The notes: generated from the sequence alone by a model not told the origin. Positions 1-9,348 are shown, counted from the first letter of the stretch. The stretch is 64,000 nucleotides of DNA from CAMUQR01 sp963539845 (GCA_963539845.1 CAUTML010000001.1:1-64000), one strand, 5' to 3'. Program-made: numbers and translations.

Positions 1-2
1 AC

Positions 3-134
3 ACCCTAACCATCTCCGACTACAACTCAGCTGATACTGGTCAACGTCAACTAATTATTGGTCTAAACGCCGCCAAAACCACCCCATCCGGCCAATACAC
101 TGAAACCCTAGTTCTAACCATAGTGGGGCGTTAA
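3..134 (+). CDS. C-terminal end of a surface-type protein (5' end outside window)
   Basis: An open frame enters from the left edge and stops with TAA at 132-134, giving 43 residues. The fragment is Ser/Thr-rich with beta-like alternation and ends in YTETLVLTIVGR. That ending is typical of the last strand of an immunoglobulin-like or adhesin-type domain in secreted proteins, so this is probably the tail of an exported or surface protein. No membrane segment or sorting motif is visible in the fragment. Family assignment is not possible from 43 residues, and the upstream gene body is needed. Confidence 0.5.
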   Translation, partial: TLTISDYNSADTGQRQLIIGLNAAKTTPSGQYTETLVLTIVGR

Positions 135-184
135 AACTCAGTCAAAAATCAACCAAGAGCGCTTAACTATCTTTTTTGGCGCTT

Positions 185-203
185 TTATGGTATAATTAAT
201 AGT
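185..203 (+). promoter_or_regulatory. uvrA promoter, extended -10
   Basis: TGG-TATAAT with the hexamer at 191-196, only 11 bases before the uvrA ATG at 208. The predicted transcript therefore has a leader of about four bases and no room for a Shine-Dalgarno site. Confidence 0.6.
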
Positions 204-207
204 TGAT

Positions 208-3030
208 ATGCAGGATTTTATTGAGATTCAGGGCGCCCGTGAGCACAACCTGAAAAACATTGATGTGCGCATTCCTCGCAACCAGCTAGTGGTGATCACC
301 GGCTTGTCAGGTTCGGGGAAGTCCACTCTGGCCTTTGATACGATTTATGCCGAAGGACAGCGTCGCTACGTCGAGAGCTTATCGAGTTACGCTCGGCAGT
401 TTTTAGGGGTGATGGATAAGCCAGATGTCGATATGATCACCGGGCTGAGTCCGGCGATTTCGATTGACCAAAAGTCAACTTCGCGCAATCCACGCTCAAC
501 AGTGGCGACAGTGACTGAGATTTATGACTATTTGCGGTTATTATTCGCTCGGATTGGCGTGCCTCACTGTCCGGTTTGTGGCAAAAAAGTCTCCAAGCGC
601 ACCCCACAGTTAATCGTCAATGACATTCTCGACCAATTTACCGGCAAAAAAACCATTATCTTAGCGCCATTAGTCAAAGCCAAAAAAGGCGAATTCCAAC
701 ATTTACCGAGCGAATATTCCCGGCGTGGTTTTGCGCGAATTCGGGTGGACGGCACGATTTATGCGCTTGACGAGTTCCCCGAGCTAAAGAAAACTTTTAA
801 GCATGATATCGAGCTAGTGGTTGATCGGTTGGTGCTGGAAGCGGATCTGACTAGTCGATTGACAACTTCGGTGGAACAGGCTTTGGAGATCAGCGGGGGA
901 ATGGTGGAAGTGCTCGACGCTGAAACCGAGCAAATCACTAGCTATTCCCAAAATTATGCCTGCCCGGATCACCCAGAAGTGCATATTCCGGAGTTAGAAC
1001 CGCGGTTGTTTAGTTTTAACTCACCTCTGGGGGCTTGTCCGGTGTGTAGTGGTTTGGGTAATCACTTAGAAATCGACCCGAATTTAATTTTTAATCCGAA
1101 TTTAACCATCGCTGAGGGCGCAGTCCGACCGTATAATCGGGTTGGCTATGACGCTTGGTATGTTAAACGACTGGCGGTAGTTGGCGAAAAGCATGGCTTT
1201 TCGGTCCATCAACCGGTGCGGGAAATGAGTGAGGCAGTTAAGCACAAGATTTTGTATGGTACTGGCACTGAGAAATACACTTTAGAAATGCCAGGCGGTA
1301 AAACTTATCAGTCGGTGTTTGAGGGAATTATTCCGAATTTGGAGCGTCGTCACCGAGAAACCGCTAGCGAGTTTATGCGCAAAGATATTGAACGCTATAT
1401 GCGCGAAAAAGCTTGTCACACTTGTGGCGGTCGCAAGCTCAAGCCAGAAGTGCTAGCGGTGACGATTGATGGGTTAAATATTATGGACGTGACTGATTTA
1501 AACGTTGATCGTGCTTTAGAATTATTTAACGGAAATTTGAAATTAACCGATGATGAAGCCAAAATCGCCGAAATGATTATTAAAGAAATTACGGCCCGTC
1601 TGAAGTTTATGTCGGATGTTGGTTTGAACTATCTGGAGCTCGGTCGGTCGGCTAATACTCTCTCGGGTGGTGAGGCGCAACGGATTCGGTTGGCGACACA
1701 GATCGGTTCGGGTTTGCAGGGCGTGCTATATGTGCTAGATGAGCCGTCAATTGGCCTCCATCAACGCGACAATGACCGCTTGCTGGACACGCTGAAATAT
1801 CTGCGTGATCTGGGCAATACGGTGCTGGTGGTGGAGCATGATGAAGACACGATTCGTGAGGCGGATTACCTGATTGATGTCGGGCCGGGTGCTGGCAAAC
1901 ACGGCGGGCAAATTGTCGCCTGTGGCACACCGAATCAAGTGGCGCAAGTGGCTGACAGTATCACTGGTCAATATTTATCAGGCGTGAAGCAAATCTCGGC
2001 TCGGTCTAAGCGTCGACCGATTAACCAAGACCGCCAGTTGGTGATTAAAGGCGCCCGTCATAATAATCTGAAAAATATCGACGTAGCGATTCCGCTGGGT
2101 GTACTAACTGTGGTGTCGGGTGTGTCTGGCTCGGGCAAATCGACTTTAATTAACCAAATTTTAGCCCGTTCGTTGATGAATCATTTTTATCGGTCGAAGG
2201 ACATCGCTGGCGAGCACGATGAAATTGTTGGCTTGAAGCATCTCGACAAGGCGATTATTATTGATCAGTCGCCAATCGGTCGGACGCCTCGGTCTAATCC
2301 GGCGACTTACACCGGTATGTTTACACAAATTCGGGAGTTGTTCACGGCCACGCCCGAAGCCAATATCCGCGGTTACAAATCGGGGCGGTTTAGTTTTAAC
2401 GTGCCGGGTGGACGCTGTGAAAGCTGTGCTGGTGACGGGGTTAAAAAAATCGAAATGTTGTTTTTGCCCGATGTCTATGTTACTTGTGAAGAATGCCACG
2501 GCAAACGCTATAATCCGGACGTTTTAGAAATTAAATACAAAGGCAAAAACATCAGCGAAGTGTTAGAAATGACCATCGAGCAAGCGGCGGAGTTTTTTGA
2601 AAATATTCCAGCGATAAAACGTCGTCTAAATGTGCTGATGGATGTGGGGCTTGGCTATATCGGACTGGGCCAATCGGCGACGACATTATCGGGCGGGGAA
2701 GCTCAGCGTATTAAACTAGCAACCGAATTATCGAAACGCTCCACCGGCAAAACCATGTATATTCTCGATGAGCCGACGACTGGATTACATATTGACGATG
2801 TCAATCGCTTGATTGGGATTTTGCAACGCTTGGCAGATGAGGGCAATAGCGTGGTGGTGATTGAGCATAATTTAGATTTGATTAAAGTTGCTGATTATAT
2901 TATCGATATGGGGCCGGAAGGTGGTACTGACGGTGGGCAAGTGGTGGTGGCTGGTTCGCCGGAACAAGTCGCTCAATGTCCCGAATCGCACACTGGGCGC
3001 TATCTAGCTAAACTGCTTAGTTCTAAATAA
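208..3030 (+). CDS. uvrA: UvrA, excinuclease ABC subunit A
   Basis: UvrA is the damage-sensing ATPase of nucleotide excision repair; with UvrB it loads onto distorted DNA. The 940-residue length is normal for the family. Two ABC ATPase modules are visible: Walker A GLSGSGKS near residue 32 with signature LSGGEAQRI near 485, and Walker A GVSGSGKS near 637 with a second LSGGEAQRI near 827. Cysteine pairs CPVC near 121 and CESC/CEEC near 737-765 are the zinc-binding insertions. A further zinc site is C-x2-H plus CPVC rather than four cysteines. The start is ATG 208, just after a -10 box. Its partner uvrB is in the same window at 54-56 kb on the other strand, so the two are not co-transcribed. 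Confidence 0.97.
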   Translation: MQDFIEIQGAREHNLKNIDVRIPRNQLVVITGLSGSGKSTLAFDTIYAEGQRRYVESLSSYARQFLGVMDKPDVDMITGLSPAISIDQKSTSRNPRSTVATVTEIYDYLRLLFARIGVPHCPVCGKKVSKRTPQLIVNDILDQFTGKKTIILAPLVKAKKGEFQHLPSEYSRRGFARIRVDGTIYALDEFPELKKTFKHDIELVVDRLVLEADLTSRLTTSVEQALEISGGMVEVLDAETEQITSYSQNYACPDHPEVHIPELEPRLFSFNSPLGACPVCSGLGNHLEIDPNLIFNPNLTIAEGAVRPYNRVGYDAWYVKRLAVVGEKHGFSVHQPVREMSEAVKHKILYGTGTEKYTLEMPGGKTYQSVFEGIIPNLERRHRETASEFMRKDIERYMREKACHTCGGRKLKPEVLAVTIDGLNIMDVTDLNVDRALELFNGNLKLTDDEAKIAEMIIKEITARLKFMSDVGLNYLELGRSANTLSGGEAQRIRLATQIGSGLQGVLYVLDEPSIGLHQRDNDRLLDTLKYLRDLGNTVLVVEHDEDTIREADYLIDVGPGAGKHGGQIVACGTPNQVAQVADSITGQYLSGVKQISARSKRRPINQDRQLVIKGARHNNLKNIDVAIPLGVLTVVSGVSGSGKSTLINQILARSLMNHFYRSKDIAGEHDEIVGLKHLDKAIIIDQSPIGRTPRSNPATYTGMFTQIRELFTATPEANIRGYKSGRFSFNVPGGRCESCAGDGVKKIEMLFLPDVYVTCEECHGKRYNPDVLEIKYKGKNISEVLEMTIEQAAEFFENIPAIKRRLNVLMDVGLGYIGLGQSATTLSGGEAQRIKLATELSKRSTGKTMYILDEPTTGLHIDDVNRLIGILQRLADEGNSVVVIEHNLDLIKVADYIIDMGPEGGTDGGQVVVAGSPEQVAQCPESHTGRYLAKLLSSK

Positions 3031-3065
3031 TTGAATTTTGTTAGTAATTGTGGTTAAATTAAAGC

Positions 3066-4391
3066 ATGAAATGGTCTAAAAAGCTAAAACTTAACCAATT
3101 TTTATTAGTGGCTTTGGCGACGGTTGTTTTGTCGGGGGCGGTCGCACCAGCGGTGATGGCTTTGCGCCAAGAGAGCTTTTTTACCCGGAACAATATTTTA
3201 TTTTTAGAAACTGATAGTTCGTTATCTTCTTCGCTGGAAAGCGCCGGCTGTTCTGAACTCCAAGCTAGTTCGGCGGTCGGAGGCGTTGCTGGAAGCGGTT
3301 TATCGAAAAATTTGATGGAAATTAAAGACCCGCAGCGTTTTGCGAAGGCGATTGATGATTGGATCCGCCAAAAATACCCTAAATCGCCAATGGTTGGTTT
3401 AGGAAAATATGCGGTGATGGGTGGCCAGCGATCGGGAATCAATCCGATTTTGCCAATTATTATCGCCCGCAAAGAAAGTCAACTCGGCACAGCACGCGGA
3501 GCCGGTCGTAAATTAACCGAGGGACACAACGCCTACGGTAGAACAGCTCAGCGCAATCAACCACACGTGGCGACTGGTCGATTGTGGTATAAATGGCCGT
3601 CTTTTGAAGATAGTTTGTTTGATAAAACCGACCGCAAAGACGATATGTATGCTTATTTAAAACGTCGATACAATGATATTCCGACGATTGATCAGTTGAT
3701 GATGCGTTATGCGCCTCCGCATGAGAATAATACCGAGCAATATTTGCGAGAAATTAAAAGTTGGGCTAACGAAATTTATGCTTTGGCGGGTGATTCCATT
3801 GACCTTACTAAAACCGGCAAAGAAGCAACTTATGATAACTGTCATAGCCTTGGCGGTAATAGTTTTGGCGGATCGGCTGGTGCGGTGTCGCTGGATGGAT
3901 TTACGATGTATTATCAATACAAGGGACCGTGGGCTAAGCAATTGATTGGTAAACAAAGCTGCACCAATAGCACTTTTACGCAATGTGGCTGTGGTCCGAC
4001 TTCTTTGGCGATAGTAATTGCCAATTTAACTGGCGACAAATCGGTGATTCCGCCAAGAACTCGCGATTTAGCGATGTTTCCCAATGGGATTAGTTGGGGG
4101 TCGCTGGAAAATGTTCCCCGAAAATTTGGGCTCAAAACCCAGGATATCAACAAAAATATCGCTAAAGCTCGCGATACTTTGCGAAAAGGTGGCTATGTGA
4201 TTATATCTCAAGCTAGAGGCGCTTTAACTCGTCAATCTGATGGTCATATTCTGGTGATTCGGGGCATGACTAGCGACGGACGTTTTTTGGTGGCTGATCC
4301 TGCTAGCGAAAAACACACCACCAATCAAAAAGGTTATTCAGAACAGGATATTCTAAACGGCACTAGGCGAATGTGGGCGGTAACCAAATAA
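3066..4391 (+). CDS. Exported cell-wall hydrolase: glucosaminidase/lysozyme-like domain plus C39-like cysteine peptidase domain
   Basis: Probably a peptidoglycan-remodelling enzyme acting outside the membrane. Residues 10-32 form a hydrophobic signal/anchor. Residues about 100-250 resemble the lysozyme-like/glucosaminidase fold (IIARKESQLGT with a Glu in catalytic position, HNAYGR, then a helical array). The C-terminal third has a C39-type peptidase pattern: CGCGPTS near 306 (candidate nucleophile Cys), GHILVIRG near 392 (His) and VADP near 409 (Asp). Length is 441. A -10-like TTAAAT at 3054-3059 preceded by TGG ends six bases before the ATG, so the mRNA is predicted leaderless. The stop overlaps the next start (TAATG), indicating translational coupling with the small membrane protein downstream. 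The domain calls are by motif; the exact bond cleaved is unknown. Confidence 0.75.
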   Translation: MKWSKKLKLNQFLLVALATVVLSGAVAPAVMALRQESFFTRNNILFLETDSSLSSSLESAGCSELQASSAVGGVAGSGLSKNLMEIKDPQRFAKAIDDWIRQKYPKSPMVGLGKYAVMGGQRSGINPILPIIIARKESQLGTARGAGRKLTEGHNAYGRTAQRNQPHVATGRLWYKWPSFEDSLFDKTDRKDDMYAYLKRRYNDIPTIDQLMMRYAPPHENNTEQYLREIKSWANEIYALAGDSIDLTKTGKEATYDNCHSLGGNSFGGSAGAVSLDGFTMYYQYKGPWAKQLIGKQSCTNSTFTQCGCGPTSLAIVIANLTGDKSVIPPRTRDLAMFPNGISWGSLENVPRKFGLKTQDINKNIAKARDTLRKGGYVIISQARGALTRQSDGHILVIRGMTSDGRFLVADPASEKHTTNQKGYSEQDILNGTRRMWAVTK

Positions 4392-4870
4392 TGCAGGACT
4401 TATTTAATAAACTAAAACAGAATAAATCGCTGGTGATACTAGTAGTGTTTTTGGCGGTGGCCAGTGGATTGGCTTATTGGTGGACGACTCGACCTTATAA
4501 TGGTCCGACTGGTGGTTCCGGCAAGCCAGCCAAAAACACGGTGGCTATTAACGGTTGGAACAAAAAATCTAAAGAAGGCATTGAGATTGGTTCGATCATT
4601 TCTGATAAACAGCAACAGCAATTACAACAATTGTTATCGGAAGAAATTGTCGCAGTGGCCGGCGAATTTGACTATTTACAATCAGAAATCCAAGACGATA
4701 TTGAGAGCTTTTACGACAAAGAGACTGCTATTGATCAGACTACTTTTACTATTAAAACCACAATCAATAATCGACAATTGCAATTTACGGTGATATTGGA
4801 TCATAACGCCGATATGGTTAAAATAAACTTACAAACCGACCAACCAAACAATAATTCGCCAAAAAAGTAA
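4391..4870 (+). CDS. Small single-pass membrane protein coupled to the wall hydrolase
   Basis: A 159-residue protein with one transmembrane helix near residues 14-31 (VILVVFLAVASGLAYWW) and an outside domain of about 120 residues of alpha/beta composition. I do not recognise the family. The ATG at 4391 overlaps the stop of the upstream hydrolase by one base (TAATG). This was preferred over an in-frame ATG at 4373 that would overlap the hydrolase more deeply. The coupling suggests it anchors, inhibits or assists the hydrolase; this is inference only. Confidence 0.7.
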   Translation: MQDLFNKLKQNKSLVILVVFLAVASGLAYWWTTRPYNGPTGGSGKPAKNTVAINGWNKKSKEGIEIGSIISDKQQQQLQQLLSEEIVAVAGEFDYLQSEIQDDIESFYDKETAIDQTTFTIKTTINNRQLQFTVILDHNADMVKINLQTDQPNNNSPKK

Positions 4871-4931
4871 TAGACTTCTGCTCGATCGCTTGATATAATT
4901 AAGCATAATAATTTAGACAAAAAGGGTGGTC

Positions 4932-6644
4932 GTGAAAACAACAGTATTAGTTATTGGGCAAAATGTCGAGCGTCAGATTATTGATTTGCACGAACACGAT
5001 GTGATTTATGATGAAATCAATCGAGGTTGGCTCGATTTGTGTTTTGACAATCGGTCGTTGGTGGCTAGCGCTAATCGGCGGTGTTTTTCGGAATTGGGGA
5101 TTTTTAAACGAGCCTTGCAACTGCTCGATTATCAGGTGCTATTGCCAAATCAATCGCAGAAATTTGCAACGCGGGTGATTTTGCGTGCTAATAATCAGAC
5201 CAAAAACATCCGAGTGGGTAGTTATGATGATGGTTTATGGCAACCGCCGGTGGTCGCTCCGAAAATAATCGTCCTGCTCGAAAGCGCTCAATTATCAGAG
5301 CCGACGCTGGTTTCGATTAATCGCTATCTGGATCAATTTCCCAAAATCAACTTGGTGATCGAATACCAACCGGCGCTTACCAAAACCACAGCCGGCCGAC
5401 AATTGCTAGAGCGCGCTCAATTAGTCTGGGCTGATTTGATTTCCTATCAAACGGGTGAAACCGAAAATTTGTTAAATCAGTTTGCATTTGCCAATCAATT
5501 ATTGCTGATTAATCACCACACTGGGCTGTCGCTGTCTGATAAGCAGCGCACTTACAAGCTGACTAACGCCGATTATTTAGAGCTAAAATCACTAGAATGG
5601 CTGGCAATTGCTATCAAAGTTTTGACTTATGATTTTGATATCGAGGATAAATTAGAATTGATTGCTCGAATCGGCCAGTCGATTGTCCGGACTAATCAAG
5701 CCAAAATTAACCACAATCTAGCTAATTTAACTCACCAAAATCCCGCCATCGAACTAATTCGTGGCGAGCCGAATCTTGCCAAAAAACTAAATGAACTAGT
5801 TCGTCAATTAACCCAATCTACCGGTGTTGCAGTTGATTTTAGCAAGCAAAAACTACCAATTGTTCAGGAATTATTGCAAGTTCGTGATTTACCATCCAAA
5901 ACTAAGCTAATTAACCTCAGTTACCAGCAATATATGAGCTTGCTCAAGCACCAATTACCTCTGGTCGGTCAACTCCAGCAAAGATTGCATTTAGCGGTTG
6001 AGCTAGATACTCGAGCGTGCAATTTAAGTGGTGGCGGGCGGGAAACTTTTAACCAAAATTGGGATTTAGACGAGCGATTAAACCAACTCCAATTCCAGCA
6101 AATTCCAGTGGTCAAAACCGGGGCGGATTTTCTGTTTGATCAATCATTACCGAGCGATCGGCTAATTTTAGCTAATTGCCGAGAACTAGCAGAGCTAGCC
6201 AGTCGAGCCTTGACTCGTGGAATAGTACCGGTGCTAGAAATTCGAGCCCAGGCACAGATTAATTTTGATTCACGACCGGGCGCAGTGGCGCTGGATTATC
6301 TCCGGATTTTGCGCAGTCTGGAGGTGGAATTGCGAGCTCGGCGGGTTAATCCATCGCAAGCAATTGTTTGGCTTAAACTACCGACCATCCAGGGGCAACC
6401 GCCAGATGCTAATCACCTTAAGGCCTGGTCGGAGACAATTACTCAGCAAATCAAACACTATCGGCTTGGGTTTGGTCCAGTTCAGTTTAGGATTGACACC
6501 GATTGGCAAAATTATCTAGCGTTGCGTCGGATTGGAATTGATATGGTTTTGGACGGTTTTAATTATCGTTTTCTAACTGATATGACTATGACCGACCAGC
6601 AGTTGCGAATCAAGTTTTCTCAATTGTTGGCCGAGATTAGTTAG
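4932..6644 (+). CDS. Large protein with a C-terminal class I fructose-bisphosphate aldolase-like region
   Basis: A 571-residue soluble protein. Residues from about 360 onward follow the order of class I aldolase: ELDTRACNLSGGGRETF (loop after strand 1), GADFLFD, then LANCRELAELASRALTRG followed by IVPVLEI (the aldolase ASxxQxxGLVPIVEP region) and IVWLKLP, where the Lys aligns with the Schiff-base lysine of LLKPNM. The KWR segment of classical aldolases is missing, so activity is uncertain. The N-terminal half is unrecognised, with perhaps a faint PfkB-like pattern. An AAAGGG ribosome site at 4921-4926 sits five bases before GTG 4932. A GTG at 4926 overlaps that site and is less likely. A TATAAT box lies at about 4893-4898. 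This could be a degenerate glycolytic fusion or a new aldolase branch. Confidence 0.5.
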   Translation: MKTTVLVIGQNVERQIIDLHEHDVIYDEINRGWLDLCFDNRSLVASANRRCFSELGIFKRALQLLDYQVLLPNQSQKFATRVILRANNQTKNIRVGSYDDGLWQPPVVAPKIIVLLESAQLSEPTLVSINRYLDQFPKINLVIEYQPALTKTTAGRQLLERAQLVWADLISYQTGETENLLNQFAFANQLLLINHHTGLSLSDKQRTYKLTNADYLELKSLEWLAIAIKVLTYDFDIEDKLELIARIGQSIVRTNQAKINHNLANLTHQNPAIELIRGEPNLAKKLNELVRQLTQSTGVAVDFSKQKLPIVQELLQVRDLPSKTKLINLSYQQYMSLLKHQLPLVGQLQQRLHLAVELDTRACNLSGGGRETFNQNWDLDERLNQLQFQQIPVVKTGADFLFDQSLPSDRLILANCRELAELASRALTRGIVPVLEIRAQAQINFDSRPGAVALDYLRILRSLEVELRARRVNPSQAIVWLKLPTIQGQPPDANHLKAWSETITQQIKHYRLGFGPVQFRIDTDWQNYLALRRIGIDMVLDGFNYRFLTDMTMTDQQLRIKFSQLLAEIS

Positions 6645-6682
6645 GGCTTGTTTTTATCGGTCAAAAGCCTTATGCTTATAAT

Positions 6683-7315
6683 ATGAGCAAAACGCGAGTT
6701 GCTGGTTTTACGATTATTGAAATATTGATCGTGATTGTGATTATTACGATTATGGTTGGGGCGGGTGGTTTTTACTATCGCGATTTACAGCGCCAGACTG
6801 TTTCTCGCAAGGCTTTTGAAGACGCGGCGAATTTGGCTAATATTATCAACGATATTTACAACACTGGGCATTTTGGTACTTCTAGTGATTCGCTGGCTGG
6901 GTTAAATGTCAAAAAAGGCACTTATCCTGATACTAACAAGGCTGTTTTGACTAAAGAGAGGCTGGTGAAAGCCTATGGTGGACAATTTAAAAAACAAAAT
7001 ATTTTAATTGCTGATTCTGCGAAATTTTACATTAAACCTGGCGTGTCACCGATGCTACATAATGTACTGGATGGCCAAACCAAGCTAGAAAACAATGCTA
7101 GTAAAATTATTTACGCGCCGATCAAAACTGAGGTTTTGCCTGGCAAAGAATCAACGCTATGTTCCGGTTTTTACGCGTCAGGCGGGCTGGCTTCCGATTA
7201 TGAATATGCTTGTAATATGGCGGTTATTTACGCTGTGGCTTATCATGCTGGCAAATATCAATTACGACCGGTAAAAATTGTAAAATCTGGAGTGGTTTAT
7301 GATTTTCAGGAATAA
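6683..7315 (+). CDS. Type IV prepilin-like protein 1
   Basis: A 210-residue prepilin. The N-terminus has a seven-residue basic leader, then the G|FTIIE cleavage/methylation motif (cleavage after Gly8, Glu at +5) and a hydrophobic helix ILIVIVIITIMVGAGGF. The rest is a soluble head with Cys residues near the C-terminus that may form a disulphide. It is processed by a prepilin peptidase not seen here and inserted in the membrane before assembly into a type IV pilus or pseudopilus. It overlaps the next prepilin by 17 bases. A TATAAT lies directly against the ATG (6677-6682), too close to serve this start, so the true promoter is unclear. Confidence 0.85.
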   Translation: MSKTRVAGFTIIEILIVIVIITIMVGAGGFYYRDLQRQTVSRKAFEDAANLANIINDIYNTGHFGTSSDSLAGLNVKKGTYPDTNKAVLTKERLVKAYGGQFKKQNILIADSAKFYIKPGVSPMLHNVLDGQTKLENNASKIIYAPIKTEVLPGKESTLCSGFYASGGLASDYEYACNMAVIYAVAYHAGKYQLRPVKIVKSGVVYDFQE

Positions 7316-7700
7316 ATTAAACCGAGCCAAAGGTTTTACGGCGGTGGAAGTAATGATTGCTTTAGTGGTAGCTAGTATTTTTTTGTTCAGCGGTCATCAA
7401 TTATTTGCCTTGGTTTATCAGTCGCACTTTACGGCTCGGACTAAAGCTCAAGCAACCAACATTGCTCAGGCGCATTTACGAGAGCGGGCTAATGAGGAGT
7501 TTACTTGTGGCGTGACGGATCCTGATAAAAACCACACGCCTTATCCGCACGAGGAGTTAAAGGGTTTAAAAATTAAAACTCGAGTAACTTGTCCTTACGG
7601 CAAAAATCAGAAGCTTATTCGGGTGGCGGTCAATGTTGAATACGCTATGAATGGAATTAAACAACAAGAAGAGCAGGTAATTTATGTCGATAAATCATAA
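7299..7700 (+). CDS. Type IV prepilin-like protein 2 (minor pilin)
   Basis: A 133-residue protein with basic leader MIFRNKLNRAKG, then FTAVEVMIALVVASIFLF, the prepilin motif G|FxxxE followed by the hydrophobic spine. The soluble head is short with two cysteines (FTCGV, VTCPYG) spaced to form a loop. Length and position between two other prepilins fit a minor pilin (PilV/GspI-like) of an initiation complex. The start overlaps the previous gene and the end overlaps the next by 17 bases each, so the three are one translationally linked unit. Confidence 0.85.
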   Translation: MIFRNKLNRAKGFTAVEVMIALVVASIFLFSGHQLFALVYQSHFTARTKAQATNIAQAHLRERANEEFTCGVTDPDKNHTPYPHEELKGLKIKTRVTCPYGKNQKLIRVAVNVEYAMNGIKQQEEQVIYVDKS

Positions 7701-8685
7701 AAAGATAACTTTATCGCGAGCCGGATTTACTTTGGTGGAAATGATGGTGGTGGTGCCAATTGCGATGATTCTGATTGCGGTGCTGGTTTATGCTTTGATT
7801 CAGATGGCTAACAGCGCTACCGCCTCAAACGAACGAACGGTACGCATGACTAGTTTGCTTAAAGCGCTTGATATTATTGAGCAGGACGTCTCGGTCGCTA
7901 ATCAGTTTTTGGTGAAACCAAGACTGAGGGATTATGACGATAATTTTAACGATAGCTTTCTTAATTACGGTGATAATAGCAACCCTCAACTGACTGAATC
8001 AGTGCGCTGTGGGATTTATCCGCGTTCGGCTAGTTCGAGCGGAAGTTGCAAAGATGACGCCAATCAGCAACCTCGACTAATTGTCAATCGTCTAGCGACC
8101 ATTACTTCGCCCGATACTGACAAAACCGCTAAGGTCTTGGCTCATTTTAAAAATGGTGGATTTCCTACTCAATGCAAACACAATCCGCCAGTTTTGTTTA
8201 ACGCGGTTTATTTTATAGATAAAGGCAATTTATATCGCCGTAATATTTTACCACGAACCAAAAAAAGCGGTGCGGGCAGTAGCGCTCAAGCTAAATATGA
8301 CCCGGACAAGTTGTTTTGCAAATGGTCAGAGAATAAGGGCGGGAGTTCGTCAGTGACTTATCATGAACCATGGCATCAACCTACCTGTTCTAGCGACTCA
8401 CTAAAAAATCCATCTGCCAGCGAATACTGTCGTGGTCAAGATTTGCTATTGCTTAAAGACGCCGAAATCGACATTCAGTATTTCACCGAGGGAGGCGTGC
8501 CAATCAATAAAGACCTGATTTACAACAACTCAAGTGGTGAGATTGGCTCGCAATCGGCTTTAAACACCGCTATCGGCGTGAAGATTATTTTGAAATCAAA
8601 AGTTTCCGTCACCAAGAGTAAAACAACCCAAGAAGTGGTTGGTGAAGCCGTTATTAACAAGCTTTCTGACTCGCCAGTTTCTTGA
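7684..8685 (+). CDS. Type IV prepilin-like protein 3 (large minor pilin, PilW/GspJ-like size)
   Basis: A 333-residue protein beginning with a basic leader and AG|FTLVEMMVVVPIAMILIAVLVYAL, a clear prepilin cleavage motif and membrane helix. The large extracytoplasmic head has about eight cysteines, is rich in Ser/Asn, and contains no recognised domain. Large minor pilins encoded after PilV-like ones usually sit at the pilus tip, and adhesion is a plausible but unproven role. It is last in the overlapping three-gene unit. The next gene has its own promoter at 8698-8726. Confidence 0.82.
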   Translation: MSINHKKITLSRAGFTLVEMMVVVPIAMILIAVLVYALIQMANSATASNERTVRMTSLLKALDIIEQDVSVANQFLVKPRLRDYDDNFNDSFLNYGDNSNPQLTESVRCGIYPRSASSSGSCKDDANQQPRLIVNRLATITSPDTDKTAKVLAHFKNGGFPTQCKHNPPVLFNAVYFIDKGNLYRRNILPRTKKSGAGSSAQAKYDPDKLFCKWSENKGGSSSVTYHEPWHQPTCSSDSLKNPSASEYCRGQDLLLLKDAEIDIQYFTEGGVPINKDLIYNNSSGEIGSQSALNTAIGVKIILKSKVSVTKSKTTQEVVGEAVINKLSDSPVS

Positions 8686-8697
8686 AGTTTAAAAGCC

Positions 8698-8726
8698 TTG
8701 ACTTTTTAACATAAGCGATTTATGAT
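8698..8726 (+). promoter_or_regulatory. Major pilin promoter, sigma-70 type
   Basis: TTGACT at 8698-8703, 17-base spacer, TATGAT at 8721-8726: one of the best consensus promoters in the window. The leader is about 33 bases and carries AAAGGAG at 8748-8754 before ATG 8766. The strength fits an abundant major pilin. Confidence 0.7.
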
Positions 8727-8765
8727 GGAGATGTAATAATAATAACAAAAGGAGAAAAACTTCTT

Positions 8766-9257
8766 ATGACAAAAACAATCAAAAAAGGTTTCACCATTAT
8801 CGAACTCTTGATCGTGATCGTGGTGATTGGTATCTTGGCTGCCATCGTTGTCGTGACCTACCAAGGTGTCCAGAACAAAGCCAACAAAACCGCAGCTGAG
8901 CAAAACGCTCGCGAAGTCGCCAACAAAGCAACTGCTTTTAACGCATCTGCCTCTCGTTTCCCTAAAACCCTCAAAGAATTAAAAGAGGCTAAAGACGACA
9001 CCAAAGCTTACCCAGAAGCTAAACTCAGTGAAAAAGTAACAGCTTTGGTAAAGAAAACTGGTCCAACTGCTTCTGATAAAACCGCTGTTCAATATCAGGT
9101 TTGTAAAAAAGGTACTGGCACTGATGAAGATTACGTTGGTGCTAAGGTTGTCTTTTGGAACTATGAACAGAATAGGGTTGCTCAAGGTGATGAAATCGTC
9201 AAAGCCGGTGAAACTTCTGGCACTGGTGTGAATTGTGTTGAGGCTCCCGAGAACTAG
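8766..9257 (+). CDS. Type IV pilin, probable major subunit
   Basis: A 163-residue pilin: leader MTKTIKKG, cleavage before FTIIELLIVIVVIGILAAIV, the most canonical type IV pilin N-terminus in the window. The head has two cysteines, in YQVCKK and GVNCVE, enclosing a segment with VVFWNYEQ. The same layout is seen in the next prepilin (9349), so the two are paralogues. A strong own promoter, a good ribosome site, lysine/alanine-rich easily expressed codons and its own terminator at 9279-9311 all point to high expression. It probably forms the pilus fibre, used in this group for twitching or host attachment. Confidence 0.9.
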   Translation: MTKTIKKGFTIIELLIVIVVIGILAAIVVVTYQGVQNKANKTAAEQNAREVANKATAFNASASRFPKTLKELKEAKDDTKAYPEAKLSEKVTALVKKTGPTASDKTAVQYQVCKKGTGTDEDYVGAKVVFWNYEQNRVAQGDEIVKAGETSGTGVNCVEAPEN

Positions 9258-9278
9258 CATTATCTAGCTTTTGTTACG

Positions 9279-9311
9279 AAACAACCTGCCCCTTGTGGTG
9301 GGTTGTTTTTA
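9279..9311 (+). terminator. Terminator after major pilin
   Basis: AAACAACC (9279-9286) pairs with GGTTGTTT (9301-9308), followed by T residues. Confidence 0.7.
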
Positions 9312-9336
9312 AATTGCTTTTGCTTAAAAAACAGCG

Positions 9337-9342
9337 TATACT
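9337..9342 (+). promoter_or_regulatory. -10 box for leaderless prepilin gene
   Basis: TATACT ends six bases before ATG 9349, placing the predicted transcription start on or next to the A of the start codon. No ribosome site lies between. Confidence 0.55.
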
Positions 9343-9348
9343 TTAGGC

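Noticed and set aside
6677..6682. TATAAT as promoter of the first prepilin gene
   Set aside because: The hexamer touches the start codon, so transcription would begin inside the gene. Probably chance.
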